DNA of 64,000 nt from an uncultured Collinsella sp. (GTDB lineage: Bacteria > Actinomycetota > Coriobacteriia > Coriobacteriales > Coriobacteriaceae): NCBI GenBank assembly GCA_900541125.1, contig UQIK01000001.1, positions 62,001 to 126,000 on the forward strand, given 5' to 3'. The first letter of the stretch is position 1; every line of letters begins with the position of its first letter. Below the pieces are notes generated by a model. The model was not told where the DNA came from. It did not search any database and worked only from the letters and a program-made list of their open reading frames with translations. Position numbers and translations under genes: made by a program. Positions 1-7,444 of this stretch are shown in pieces.

Positions 1-90
1 CTGTCAACGCGAGCTGGAGCGCCTTTAAGGCTGTTTTAAGAACTTTTTTAGAGGATGTGGGGACATCGAAAGTGCTAAATGCGCGCCTAA

Positions 91-215
91 TCCGGAAGTG
101 CGGTGAAAATCCGAGAACTGCCGACCAGGCCCCTATTTAGACTTCCGCGACCTGCGGTTTTGTTACCTAAAATCGGGCTATGCTCGGCGAGTTTCGATTT
201 TCCCCGCACTTCCGG
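91..215. repeat. Long palindromic intergenic element with ~22-bp arms
   Basis: The left arm (91-112) and right arm (196-215) are reverse complements with one mismatch. The loop of about 80 nt contains the 12-mer acctgcggtttt. The same 12-mer lies in the loop of the palindrome at 22391-22546, whose arms are different. The element lies just beyond the 3' end of the RloB-like gene, so it may end or stabilise that transcript, but it has no U-tract. The first 90 bases of the window show no gene. Confidence 0.6.
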
Positions 216-238
216 AGATAAATGGCGAAGGGGACTCT

Positions 239-1057
239 TTAGAACAAACGAATACCCAAACCCCTCTTAATCGCCTTGTTCATAACGTCGTTAAGTCGCT
301 TAGGCCAATTCGCAATAAAGAAAAGGCAGGTGCAGCATGCGCAAAATGAATCATTGTTCAGACGATCAATCTCATTGAGCAGAAGCTCAGAATGATTGAT
401 GTCCGCCACAGCCGCAGCCAAGTCAGCCATCCACTCGTTTGCATTTTGCGCCACCTGCTCATTAGTTAGCAAAAGCGACCTCAGGGCATGGACGGCAATA
501 ATGCAAGCAAATGTAAAACCATCAATACGCCCAATGTCCGCAAGCGAACCTCCTCTCCTGGCAACCCAGTCCTTGTAAGATCGCTGACCAAAAATCACAT
601 CTGAAGGAACAAGGGCATCATCCAGAGAGAAATACTGCAAGGGATCAAAATCACGATATGCTTCAACCGATGGATAGCTTAAATATAGCTGACCCATATC
701 AGTGCTATCGCAGTAATAGTCTTGCATTAGCTCGAGCCGCTTAAAATTGAGCCGATTGTCCTGAGGATCTAAGTCAAATATGAGCAAGGTATCTGTAAAA
801 CTGGATTCGAGAAGCTGAGCCGCTTCATCTTTATCCGGAAGAAGCTCGGCAACAAAGGGCTTAAGATCAACGGCCTCAAAATCGCACCCGTATTCTTGAA
901 AGAGCTTATTTAGAAAGTCGTGAACGTTAATCTTGACCCGAACAATTTGATGATTGTCTGCAAGGCCAAATGATTCAAACAATCGCTCCATCAACTGAGG
1001 CTCGCGCTTAGCACCTTCAACAATAAGTAAGACGTTCTTTTCGGATGAGCTGTACAT
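239..1057 (-). CDS. RloB/AbiLii-like TOPRIM-fold protein
   Basis: A 272-residue protein that probably works with the ATPase encoded just upstream; its start codon lies 2 nt after that gene's stop. The N-terminus has LLIVEGAKREP, with a glutamate after a hydrophobic strand. LLIFDLDPQDN lies near residue 90. This Glu...Asp-x-Asp pattern is what a TOPRIM-like nuclease fold would give. The pairing of an AAA ATPase with a small TOPRIM-like partner is typical of RloA/RloB and AbiL anti-phage modules; that assignment is from family knowledge and gene order. GC is lower than in the housekeeping genes, which suggests transfer. It could also be a DUF4435-type partner of an AAA ATPase. Confidence 0.6.
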   Translation of the reverse strand: MYSSSEKNVLLIVEGAKREPQLMERLFESFGLADNHQIVRVKINVHDFLNKLFQEYGCDFEAVDLKPFVAELLPDKDEAAQLLESSFTDTLLIFDLDPQDNRLNFKRLELMQDYYCDSTDMGQLYLSYPSVEAYRDFDPLQYFSLDDALVPSDVIFGQRSYKDWVARRGGSLADIGRIDGFTFACIIAVHALRSLLLTNEQVAQNANEWMADLAAAVADINHSELLLNEIDRLNNDSFCACCTCLFFIANWPKRLNDVMNKAIKRGLGIRLF

Positions 1058-1059
1058 GA

Positions 1060-2160
1060 CTAGTCAAACTCTCCGGCACGGAGGAGCTTCTCAATGTTGT
1101 TGCCAAGCCTCAACTCGCGATCGGTGGAATCAGCCAAAGTTCGAATGCCCCCTTTTGCAGAGATTTGATAAACGCAGTCAGGCCTCATTACGCCATTCTT
1201 AACAAGCGAGGTATTGTGGGTCGAGCACAGTATCTGACACGATGCCTTTGAAGCAAAGAACTTCAAAAGGCTCTCTGCCATCTCAAAGTGACAAAAAGCG
1301 TCAAACTCATCTATGAACAAAAAACTGGCCGACTCGTTAAGCTCAAGCTCAGAGAACAACTTAACCAGGGTTCTTGTACCGCTAGAACATGCCTCGACAA
1401 ACGGGATGCATCGAATAGGGTGATTGAAATACAGAACAGGCGAGCCGTCGGACTCTTTAATAACGATCAGAGACTCATCGACTCCAAAATTACGAATAAA
1501 TGACTCAAATTCCGCAACTTTGTTCTCGCGTATGATCTTGTCGATTACCTTTCTTGTTTCAAACCCTTTTAATCGAAAAACGTCCATGCGAATCAGCCTC
1601 ATGCGCGAGACAAATCGTCGCAACTCCGCCAAGACGCCTAAGACATTAGTCGGAAGACTGCTCGTTATATAAGAAAGAAGACTCAACGAAGTATCGGAGA
1701 ATTCAAAATTGATCCCAGCTGCACCGATTCGTTCAAGGTGGTTCTCTATGAAAACGCCGCGTGCATTATTGAAATCGAAAATGAGACTCTTATCAATCGA
1801 TAGGCTCTCGTGAAGCCAAGTAGTGGGAGAAGTCTTTTCATAGCTGTAATTGATTTCGCGACCGTCAAATTCAAAGACATAAGTGAACTGTGCCGTGCCT
1901 CGTCCGCAATCAGCATTCAAAAACAGACGATCGTCCTGGTCAGAATAATCGAATGCCTCTGGAAAGCCGAGCGTAATGTCGAATAAAGCTGAACCGAAAT
2001 TCGATTTACCAGACGCATTTCTGCCGATCAAAAGTGCGGTTTTCACGGTTCCGTTTTTAACGTTATTTTCTGCAAACTGGTAATCACGAGAAGCAACAAA
2101 ATTAAATGAAACCCGAGTCGAAAAATTCCTATAGCCATCAACAGTAAAACGCTTAAGCAT
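1060..2160 (-). CDS. RloA/AbiLi-like AAA (ABC-type) ATPase
   Basis: A 366-residue ATPase of the AAA_15/AAA_21 group. It has Walker A GRNASGKSN near residue 48, an ABC-like signature SSGTRTLVKLF near 270, Walker B LFIDEFDAFCHF near 290 and a switch histidine in CSTHNT near 325. It is the first gene of a two-gene operon with the RloB-like protein (2-nt gap). Such pairs act in phage defence, with the ATPase sensing or gating the nuclease partner; the role here is inferred. The start is fixed by AGGAG six bases upstream of ATG. Both lie inside a perfect palindrome (2159-2217), which implies translational control. Confidence 0.75.
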   Translation of the reverse strand: MLKRFTVDGYRNFSTRVSFNFVASRDYQFAENNVKNGTVKTALLIGRNASGKSNFGSALFDITLGFPEAFDYSDQDDRLFLNADCGRGTAQFTYVFEFDGREINYSYEKTSPTTWLHESLSIDKSLIFDFNNARGVFIENHLERIGAAGINFEFSDTSLSLLSYITSSLPTNVLGVLAELRRFVSRMRLIRMDVFRLKGFETRKVIDKIIRENKVAEFESFIRNFGVDESLIVIKESDGSPVLYFNHPIRCIPFVEACSSGTRTLVKLFSELELNESASFLFIDEFDAFCHFEMAESLLKFFASKASCQILCSTHNTSLVKNGVMRPDCVYQISAKGGIRTLADSTDRELRLGNNIEKLLRAGEFD

Positions 2161-2217
2161 GAGAGTCTCCTATCTCTTGCCGTAATTATATTACGGCAAG
2201 AGATAGGAGACTCTCAT
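2159..2217 (-). promoter_or_regulatory. Near-perfect palindrome over the RBS and start of the RloA-like gene
   Basis: Arms of 28 bp pair without mismatch around a 3-nt loop. Read on the minus strand, the 3' arm holds the Shine-Dalgarno AGGAG and the AU of the ATPase start codon. In the RNA both would be buried in a long stem. The 5' arm is exactly an eight-codon open frame with its own Shine-Dalgarno. This is the arrangement of a leader-peptide translational attenuator. Alternatives are a DNA operator, an RNase III site or a protein-binding hairpin. Confidence 0.65.
2191..2217 (-). CDS. Candidate leader peptide MRVSYLLP
   Basis: ATG plus seven codons plus TAA fill the 5' arm of the palindrome. 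A GGAG lies six bases upstream of the ATG. A ribosome on this frame would open the hairpin and free the start site of the downstream ATPase, as in erm-type attenuation. There is no direct proof that it is translated. An overlapping longer open frame (2186-2548) could open the hairpin too. Confidence 0.35.
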   Translation of the reverse strand: MRVSYLLP

Positions 2218-2311
2218 CAAATACTCCATTACGAGAAAAGTAATGTGAACAGAGTCCATGCGAACCATGAATACCCGCTACGAAAGCCGCTGGAAAACAG
2301 CCCTTAAACGC

Positions 2312-2333
2312 AAAAACCGCCTTTCGGCGGTTT
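2312..2333 (-). terminator. Rho-independent terminator (minus strand)
   Basis: On the minus strand a GC-rich stem (ACCGCC/GGCGGT, loop GAAA) is followed by a U-run. It lies about 110 bp before the RloA leader hairpin, so it would cut off read-through from the right, or act as an attenuator if the promoter lies further upstream. Confidence 0.6.
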
Positions 2334-2457
2334 CCACGGACCAAGCCGGACGTACCGTCGCAAAGCCTCATCACAGTTGGAACTGTAAGGAAAAGCCCAG
2401 TCCCAGTCAATCCTTTACCGACAAACCGTAGTGAATTAAGGCTGAGCAGCAACGCAT

Positions 2458-2544
2458 CAGTAAAGTTACATGCTGGCAGAAAAACACCCGCAATTTCGCC
2501 TTTTCCCAACTGGGATGTAAGTTTTGACAGGCCGAATCTTACAT
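2458..2544. repeat. 87-bp diverged repeat, copy 1
   Basis: It aligns without gaps to 5472-5558. Identical blocks are cagtaaag, tacatgc, gttttgacagg and tcttacat at the same spacings. On the minus strand both copies read open in the same frame, with 16 of 33 residues the same by my count (VR..LSK..S.L..G....FL.AC.FT). It is probably the remnant of a shared coding or regulatory unit. I do not recognise the family. Confidence 0.55.
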
Positions 2545-2549
2545 GCAAA

Positions 2550-2580
2550 CAAAAAAGAGGGCTGACGCATCAACCCTCTT
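2550..2580 (-). terminator. Rho-independent terminator (minus strand)
   Basis: On the minus strand AAGAGGG and CCCTCTT form a stem with a 12-nt loop, followed directly by six U. The segment between here and 2918 shows no convincing gene. It may be the 3' part of an unrecognised small RNA, or decayed mobile DNA. Confidence 0.65.
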
Positions 2581-2918
2581 CAGGTGTCGCCCGAAGGCTT
2601 CCACCGCAATTGACTTTATTCTAGTTGATATCCTTAGCTTGTCTACGGGCGCGTCTTTCAGCGGAGACCCCCAAGTCGAGATGCCATAAACATAGGGGAT
2701 GCCCCCCCCTTGGGAAGGAACCCCCTTACAAAACTTTGGCCTTAACAAGCAGGCTGCTGTTTTTCACGGAGCTTTGTAGCCGTTTACGACCGCATAATAA
2801 CTCTCACGCCTCAGGCAATCTGTCGTAGAAGCATCAGTCGCCACCCCACGGCCCTCTAGGAGTTCAATTAGTTGAGCAAAAGTCTAAAGTTCTTTTGCCA
2901 AAGCAAGCTCCTAAAATC

Positions 2919-2957
2919 AAAGGGCCGTTGCCGGAAGCCTCCGAACAACGACCCTTC
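2919..2957 (-). terminator. Terminator-like hairpin after the OLD-type gene
   Basis: An 11-bp stem (AAGGGTCGTTG with CAACGGCCCTT, one G-U) is followed on the minus strand by UUUGAUUUU. It is about 130 bp after the stop of the gene at 3085-4689 and is the likely end of its transcript. Confidence 0.6.
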
Positions 2958-3084
2958 TTTGTCATCGCCTCACTTAGAGTCCACGACGACTGTATCACTG
3001 TCGGTATAGTACCCTAAATTCATCGCTAATGCAGTGCATACGGGAATTACATTAAGCGTTCGGTGCGCGATGTTATGTCTGTAG

Positions 3085-4689
3085 TTATTTCTGCTCTTTA
3101 GCAATCGTGATTTGCTTATCAATACGCTCAATGGCATCAATTAGATGCGTCAAAATAGGTTTGAGCTCCCCTTCTGGCAGAGAGCAAATATGGTCACAAA
3201 AAGCTTGCTTTTGAAATTCGGAGATCACCTTTTTATCGCCATAATCTCCAAAGGTTTGCTTTTCCTGATAAAAAACCGACGTATCGAAATCGTCATCCAG
3301 CACTAGGGCATTTTCGATTCCCTTCTTAAAATGCTTTCTGGAGTCGTAAGTTTTCATTTTCGTTCGCAACACATTGTTGCTTAAACACTCATTAATCTTT
3401 TGATCGCAATCGAACAGGAAAGCAGTGAAGACCAAAGGAGGATTTGCATCCAAATAAGCGGCTGCTTTATTAAGCGATGGTGCGCCCGTGAATTCACATG
3501 ATCCATCAGAGCTCTTCTTTCCTATCCATTTAAATCGCAAGTGGTTATTAATATGGGCAAAAGAAAGTGCTTTATTGAAATACTGCTCATCGGTAGGCCC
3601 CTCTAGATAAACAGTGGGGGCTTCGTTCGCAAACCAAGAAACCGAAAAAGCATCCTTCACCGCTTGAACCGTACCAGGACCGTAAAACTCTGGATTAGCC
3701 TGTGCGACCACATCGCCAGATCCATTCCTGGCCAATACAATTACTTTGTCGTTGTATCTTTTTTCATCATGAATAATAAAGGGCGAGTGGGTTACGCAAA
3801 AGATTTGAGAAGTTTGGTTCCCGTCTTCGTCCTGAAACAACGATTTATAAAAGTGAAGAATCTTCTCCTGCCATGAAGGATGAAGGCTAATTTCAGGCTC
3901 GTCAATAAATACAAACGAACCTCTGAGCGCATGCGAGTCCTTCAGCATAAAGCACCCACGATAGACAATCTGCTTTTCACCAGAACTCAGTTGATCAACA
4001 CGGACGTCATGGCCATTCTTTTTAAAGAGAATTTCTTTATGGCCGTTGCGATTATCAACACGGTCGTAATTCAAGTCGTCAAACATCAGATCAAAAGCTT
4101 TGGTGAACCTAGGCATCCTTTGAGGGACTTGAAGTCGCGAGAGCCCAGTTTCCATATTGTTCCTAGCAACCCTAGCGACATCAGCATCATCAAGAGCCTG
4201 AATATCAATAATAAGTTGATTAATTTCAGTGGGCAGATCACTTGACGAGCGAATACTCTCAACAGATTCATCAATATTACGACTTGTTACACTAGTTATT
4301 TGATCAGACTTAAAATTAATATCGACATCAGAAAAGATAGCGGAAGTGGGAAAAATCTCGGCAAATTCATCCGAACCCACCCAATTATCGAGGCCTAAGC
4401 CATCTTTGACATAGAGATAGTCGTGCCCCTTAATATCCTTGGCATAAAACTCGTATGTTCGTATTTTGGAGTCAAAGTCTACTTCGATCGAATCAACATA
4501 ACATGGCATATCGTGATACTTATGTGCCATGATTTGATAGAGCAGCTCGACTAAGCTGCTTTTACCAATGCCGTTATTTCCAGCGATGATGACAGTATCA
4601 ACGGCTTTATTTGAGGAGTCGGTAAAGTCCAACTCCAGATTACCTAATACCGGATGATTCGATAACTTCAACTTTCGAACTCGGATCAT
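3085..4689 (-). CDS. OLD-family ATPase-TOPRIM protein (GajA-like)
   Basis: A 534-residue protein with an N-terminal ABC-type ATPase and a C-terminal TOPRIM-like domain. Walker A is GNNGIGKSS near residue 40, the signature LSSGEKQ near 235, and Walker B FIDEPEISLHPSW near 265, followed by the TH-switch CVTHSPF. VYLEGPTDEQYF near 370 and FLFDCDQKI near 430 give the Glu and Asp-x-Asp of a TOPRIM nuclease. OLD nucleases include Gabija GajA and other phage-defence enzymes. Here the only helicase piece lies upstream and is truncated, so no complete Gabija is present. Length is close to the family norm. The start follows a weak GGGG ribosome site. Confidence 0.75.
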   Translation of the reverse strand: MIRVRKLKLSNHPVLGNLELDFTDSSNKAVDTVIIAGNNGIGKSSLVELLYQIMAHKYHDMPCYVDSIEVDFDSKIRTYEFYAKDIKGHDYLYVKDGLGLDNWVGSDEFAEIFPTSAIFSDVDINFKSDQITSVTSRNIDESVESIRSSSDLPTEINQLIIDIQALDDADVARVARNNMETGLSRLQVPQRMPRFTKAFDLMFDDLNYDRVDNRNGHKEILFKKNGHDVRVDQLSSGEKQIVYRGCFMLKDSHALRGSFVFIDEPEISLHPSWQEKILHFYKSLFQDEDGNQTSQIFCVTHSPFIIHDEKRYNDKVIVLARNGSGDVVAQANPEFYGPGTVQAVKDAFSVSWFANEAPTVYLEGPTDEQYFNKALSFAHINNHLRFKWIGKKSSDGSCEFTGAPSLNKAAAYLDANPPLVFTAFLFDCDQKINECLSNNVLRTKMKTYDSRKHFKKGIENALVLDDDFDTSVFYQEKQTFGDYGDKKVISEFQKQAFCDHICSLPEGELKPILTHLIDAIERIDKQITIAKEQK

Positions 4690-4703
4690 GAGAACCCCAC
4701 TTC

Positions 4704-4724
4704 AAACTGCTTTTATAGCAGTTT
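4704..4724 (-). promoter_or_regulatory. Inverted repeat around the -10 of the OLD-type gene
   Basis: AAACTGC-7 nt-GCAGTTT is a perfect inverted repeat. Its centre on the minus strand reads TATAAAA, a good -10 box 15-20 bp upstream of the OLD-type start codon. A repressor bound to the arms would cover the promoter. No regulator gene is visible beside it. Confidence 0.45.
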
Positions 4725-4964
4725 ACTAAACCCACGGTGCCAAATGATCGGCAATGCCGCGCAACCGTTTCGCAATATTCAACAGTGCCCAATTTAACAA
4801 ACACCGCATCCCACCAAGACGCCAGTGCCCAACCCGTTCTAGTCAAAGAACAGCTTGGGCACACTCCATGAAACCACAGCGAGAGCCGGGGCCAGACCTC
4901 GCTCCAATAGCGAACACGCTCCATACCGCCACAAATCACCCCTCCCCGTCCATGGCCGTCCAGC

Positions 4965-5429
4965 TTACGGGTTCAATGCCCGGAAGAGACGAAAACAAGA
5001 GGGGCAGGCAACCTGATAGTTCCCGTAATTTGTCCTGCGCTGCATCGAAGCAGAGACATATACCGCTTTGCGGGCGCGAGTGACACCGACGTACAGCAGG
5101 TCCATTTCCTCAATAAGCCCGTCTGGCTTTTTCTTCACATCCACAATCCGGCATCCACGCGGAGAACGCGAGCACATACCAGCACTTTCGCACCGAGAGC
5201 AAATCGCTCCAGGCCAATCGGAACGCGTATCGCCCGGAATGAAAACAATATCCCACTCGAGCCCTTTAGCGGAGTGAATGGCCATCATCGAGATATCCGA
5301 ATCAAGAAAATCGGAGAAAAGCCGCAGGGAGCCCTCGGAAAAGACGCTAACGAAATAGTCGAAGCGCTCCGACGGCCCCATGGCGAAACAGCTTATCGCA
5401 AGGTGCTTCCGCAACGCCCCAAGAAACAT
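4965..5429 (-). pseudogene. UvrD/Rep-like helicase, C-terminal fragment
   Basis: Only about 154 residues remain. SAKGLEWDIVFIPG matches superfamily 1 helicase motif V and LLYVGVTRARKAVYVS matches motif VI. The N-terminal motor domain (Walker A, motifs Ia-IV) is absent. In the same frame a stop occurs seven codons upstream of the first Met, so the protein cannot be full length. A four-cysteine cluster (CSRCESAGMC and a later CPSC) is unusual for UvrD and may be a metal site. The segment 4725-4964 shows no convincing gene. Confidence 0.7.
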
Positions 5430-5471
5430 GACATAGGACCACCCCTACTCGAATCTTCTGGAGCCATGTGA

Positions 5472-5558
5472 CAGTAAAGATACATGCAAGAAGAAAATCA
5501 CTCGCTTTTATGCCAGTTTCCAATTCAGATGCTGGTTTTGACAGGGCATTTCTTACAT
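5472..5558. repeat. 87-bp diverged repeat, copy 2
   Basis: It is colinear and gap-free with 2458-2544. It sits directly upstream of the helicase fragment on the minus strand. Further shared words follow on the plus strand in both places (tcttcaggtg, then ttacaaaacttt). In copy 1 these are about 140 bp apart; in copy 2 they are adjacent, so copy 1 carries an insertion or copy 2 a deletion. Confidence 0.55.
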
Positions 5559-5713
5559 CAGAATCACTTGATTGGATGCCAGCGCAACGGTGGTCTTCAG
5601 GTGGCGTTACAAAACTTTAGCAGCATGTCTAAATCATATTGTCGATAACCTTTGTTTGCCCACGGCAAAGAGTACAAGCGGCAACGTCACATAGTCATGG
5701 CCGTTCCATAAAG

Positions 5714-5749
5714 CAAAAGGTGCTGGGGCTTTCAAAGCCCCAGCACCTA
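5714..5749 (-). terminator. Terminator of the polysaccharide operon
   Basis: A 13-bp perfect stem (AGGTGCTGGGGCT and its complement) with a 5-nt loop is followed on the minus strand by UUUUGCUUU. It is about 270 bp beyond the Wzx stop and is the first strong terminator after the nine-gene operon. Confidence 0.7.
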
Positions 5750-5756
5750 ACCGGCC

Positions 5757-5885
5757 GGCCCCGACAAAATCAGACACATTTTCGTCTACCAGCGCGCTGG
5801 GCGTCTCCTCGACGGTCTTTCTCACCAGATTCTATATGTCCTTGCGCAGCGACTCCTCGTCGACTTATACGATGTTCGCAGACAC
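5757..5885 (-). pseudogene. IS256-family transposase N-terminal remnant
   Basis: In one minus-strand frame the translation runs VSANIV*VDEESLRKDI*N and then LVRKTVEET.SALVDENVSDFVGAGR. This resembles the N-terminus of IS256-type Mutator transposases (..ESL...L..LVR..VEETLN.LLDEEAD). Two in-frame stops (TAA 5865-5867, TAG 5832-5834) and the missing remaining ~350 residues show it is dead. It marks past insertion at the border between the defence island and the polysaccharide operon. The segment 5886-6019 shows nothing else. Confidence 0.6.
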
Positions 5886-6019
5886 GACCCGTATCCCTTC
5901 GTCAATGATTTGTTGTTTAGCCGCTAGAAATCATATGACGGGGCGCGGGCCGTGTTCGCCATGCGGATGTCAGTTTGCGAAAGAAATTACGTGTCACCAT
6001 GCAAAGGCACATGCTTCAA

Positions 6020-7444
6020 TTAGGCTCTTTGCCCAACCATTCTATTTTTCCACCAATCAAGACCGCTGTGTATAGCCTGCACATATCCAAGCCCGGTACG
6101 TTTTAAAACATATTGTGGCCAATGCCAATTGTTGTAGCAGAGCTGTGGAATTGCCTGGCCAACTACAAGACCCCAAGCTCCCCAGCTAAAGGCGCCACAT
6201 AAAACGCAACTTACGCAGATTCCAGCAGCAGTTGATACCAAATACGCTTTGAAGTACGGAATCTCGTTCATGCTAACAATAATGTTGCAAAACAGAGAGT
6301 GCTGATTAAGCAGGAAGTAATAGAGGGCAATACCCAGGAACAAAACTGGATCGCAAATGAAATCATGCTTGAAAAGCGTGAGTATCGGCAGGCATGCCGT
6401 TACAAGAACTGTAGCGACAATATACATGCATACATAGCAGGAAATTCCGCGTTCGACCACCGCCTTCTGAGTCTGCTTGTCATCCCTGACATAGGCAGAC
6501 TGGAAGGTGGGAAAGCATGAACGTAAATAGGCGCTTGAAATCTGGTGGATCGCCGTCGCGAACTGCAACATGACGGAATACGTACCAGTTTGTTCAAGCC
6601 CTAGGAAAGCCGAGCAAAGCAGCGATGTTGCCTGCGTGGCGCCATACCAGGCTAGAGATACGACACCATCACGCCACGCCACAAACGAAACCGTCTTTAG
6701 AACGTCAAGCATTTCGTCCTTAGCAACAGCTGCGGCATCGGATTTAATCCCCTCTTCGACGTCATGATGGCTCCGAAATGTCCTAATCGCAAATAACCTC
6801 AGCAAAGTGCTGTAGGCCAAGAAGCCGAGTGCGGCAGCGAGAAGGCTCAAGCCACAAAACAGAAGGACCGCCGTAATAGCAAGCTGCCCAATCCTGGCAA
6901 GCGTTTTAGCCCTGTTCTCACCGGCAACGTCTCCAAGCCCACGGAGAAACGTGAGACAGTAAAGAAAATACAAGTTAGTGAAAATGGAAACGACAAACAC
7001 AATCCATGCAGGCAACGAACCCTCAATTAAAAAAGAATCGGTGACATAAGAAACGTAAAAAGTTCCCAACGTTGCCGCAACAAATAACGCGATGAGACCC
7101 AAGACAGCGTATATCGTTTTAGACGTATCAAGAACGACGCGCATCAAGTGCCAGTCAACTTCTCCATCAACAGAAGAATAGTCGCAGCCTTGTTTGGTCA
7201 GTTTCTTTGCCCCGCTCAGGCAATAAAGAATGTTGCGGGACAAGGTAGAAGTAAAACCGAATTCAAGCAGCTGCGCAAAACCCGAAATGGCTACGAACAC
7301 GTACCAGAGACCGATTTGAGCACTCGATAAAAAAGATAGGAGTAGCGGCAAGAGCAAAAAGTTACTGCCCATAGACGCGATCGTGCCGACATAATTCCAA
7401 ATCACATCTCTTTTGGAGACGGTCACTTTCTTGCTTTCGGCCAT
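6020..7444 (-). CDS. Wzx-type polysaccharide flippase
   Basis: A 474-residue, very hydrophobic protein with about 12-14 predicted membrane helices, the size and layout of the polysaccharide transporter (MOP/PST) family. It would flip the lipid-linked repeat unit across the membrane for polymerisation by the Wzy at 10740-12086. It is the last gene of the operon and starts directly at the stop of the preceding GT4 gene (TAA then ATG). Assignment rests on hydrophobicity, length and context. Confidence 0.8.
   Translation of the reverse strand: MAESKKVTVSKRDVIWNYVGTIASMGSNFLLLPLLLSFLSSAQIGLWYVFVAISGFAQLLEFGFTSTLSRNILYCLSGAKKLTKQGCDYSSVDGEVDWHLMRVVLDTSKTIYAVLGLIALFVAATLGTFYVSYVTDSFLIEGSLPAWIVFVVSIFTNLYFLYCLTFLRGLGDVAGENRAKTLARIGQLAITAVLLFCGLSLLAAALGFLAYSTLLRLFAIRTFRSHHDVEEGIKSDAAAVAKDEMLDVLKTVSFVAWRDGVVSLAWYGATQATSLLCSAFLGLEQTGTYSVMLQFATAIHQISSAYLRSCFPTFQSAYVRDDKQTQKAVVERGISCYVCMYIVATVLVTACLPILTLFKHDFICDPVLFLGIALYYFLLNQHSLFCNIIVSMNEIPYFKAYLVSTAAGICVSCVLCGAFSWGAWGLVVGQAIPQLCYNNWHWPQYVLKRTGLGYVQAIHSGLDWWKNRMVGQRA

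Noticed and set aside
2158..2217. Palindrome as a fold-back assembly error
   Set aside because: Sequence on both sides of the palindrome is different, so the read did not turn back; only 59 bp is symmetrical.
2186..2548. 120-residue minus-strand frame as a gene
   Set aside because: It crosses a strong terminator and the leader hairpin and has no known motif; only its first third is shared with the other repeat copy.
2575..2918. tmRNA, RNase P or SRP RNA
   Set aside because: The conserved core words of these RNAs are absent; only terminator-like stems are present.
4640..4939. 99-residue minus-strand frame between the helicase stub and the OLD-type gene
   Set aside because: It overlaps the OLD-type start, has no recognisable features or good ribosome site, and covers its promoter region.
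3085..5429. Complete Gabija system
   Set aside because: The helicase is a C-terminal stub and lies on the wrong side of the OLD-type gene.
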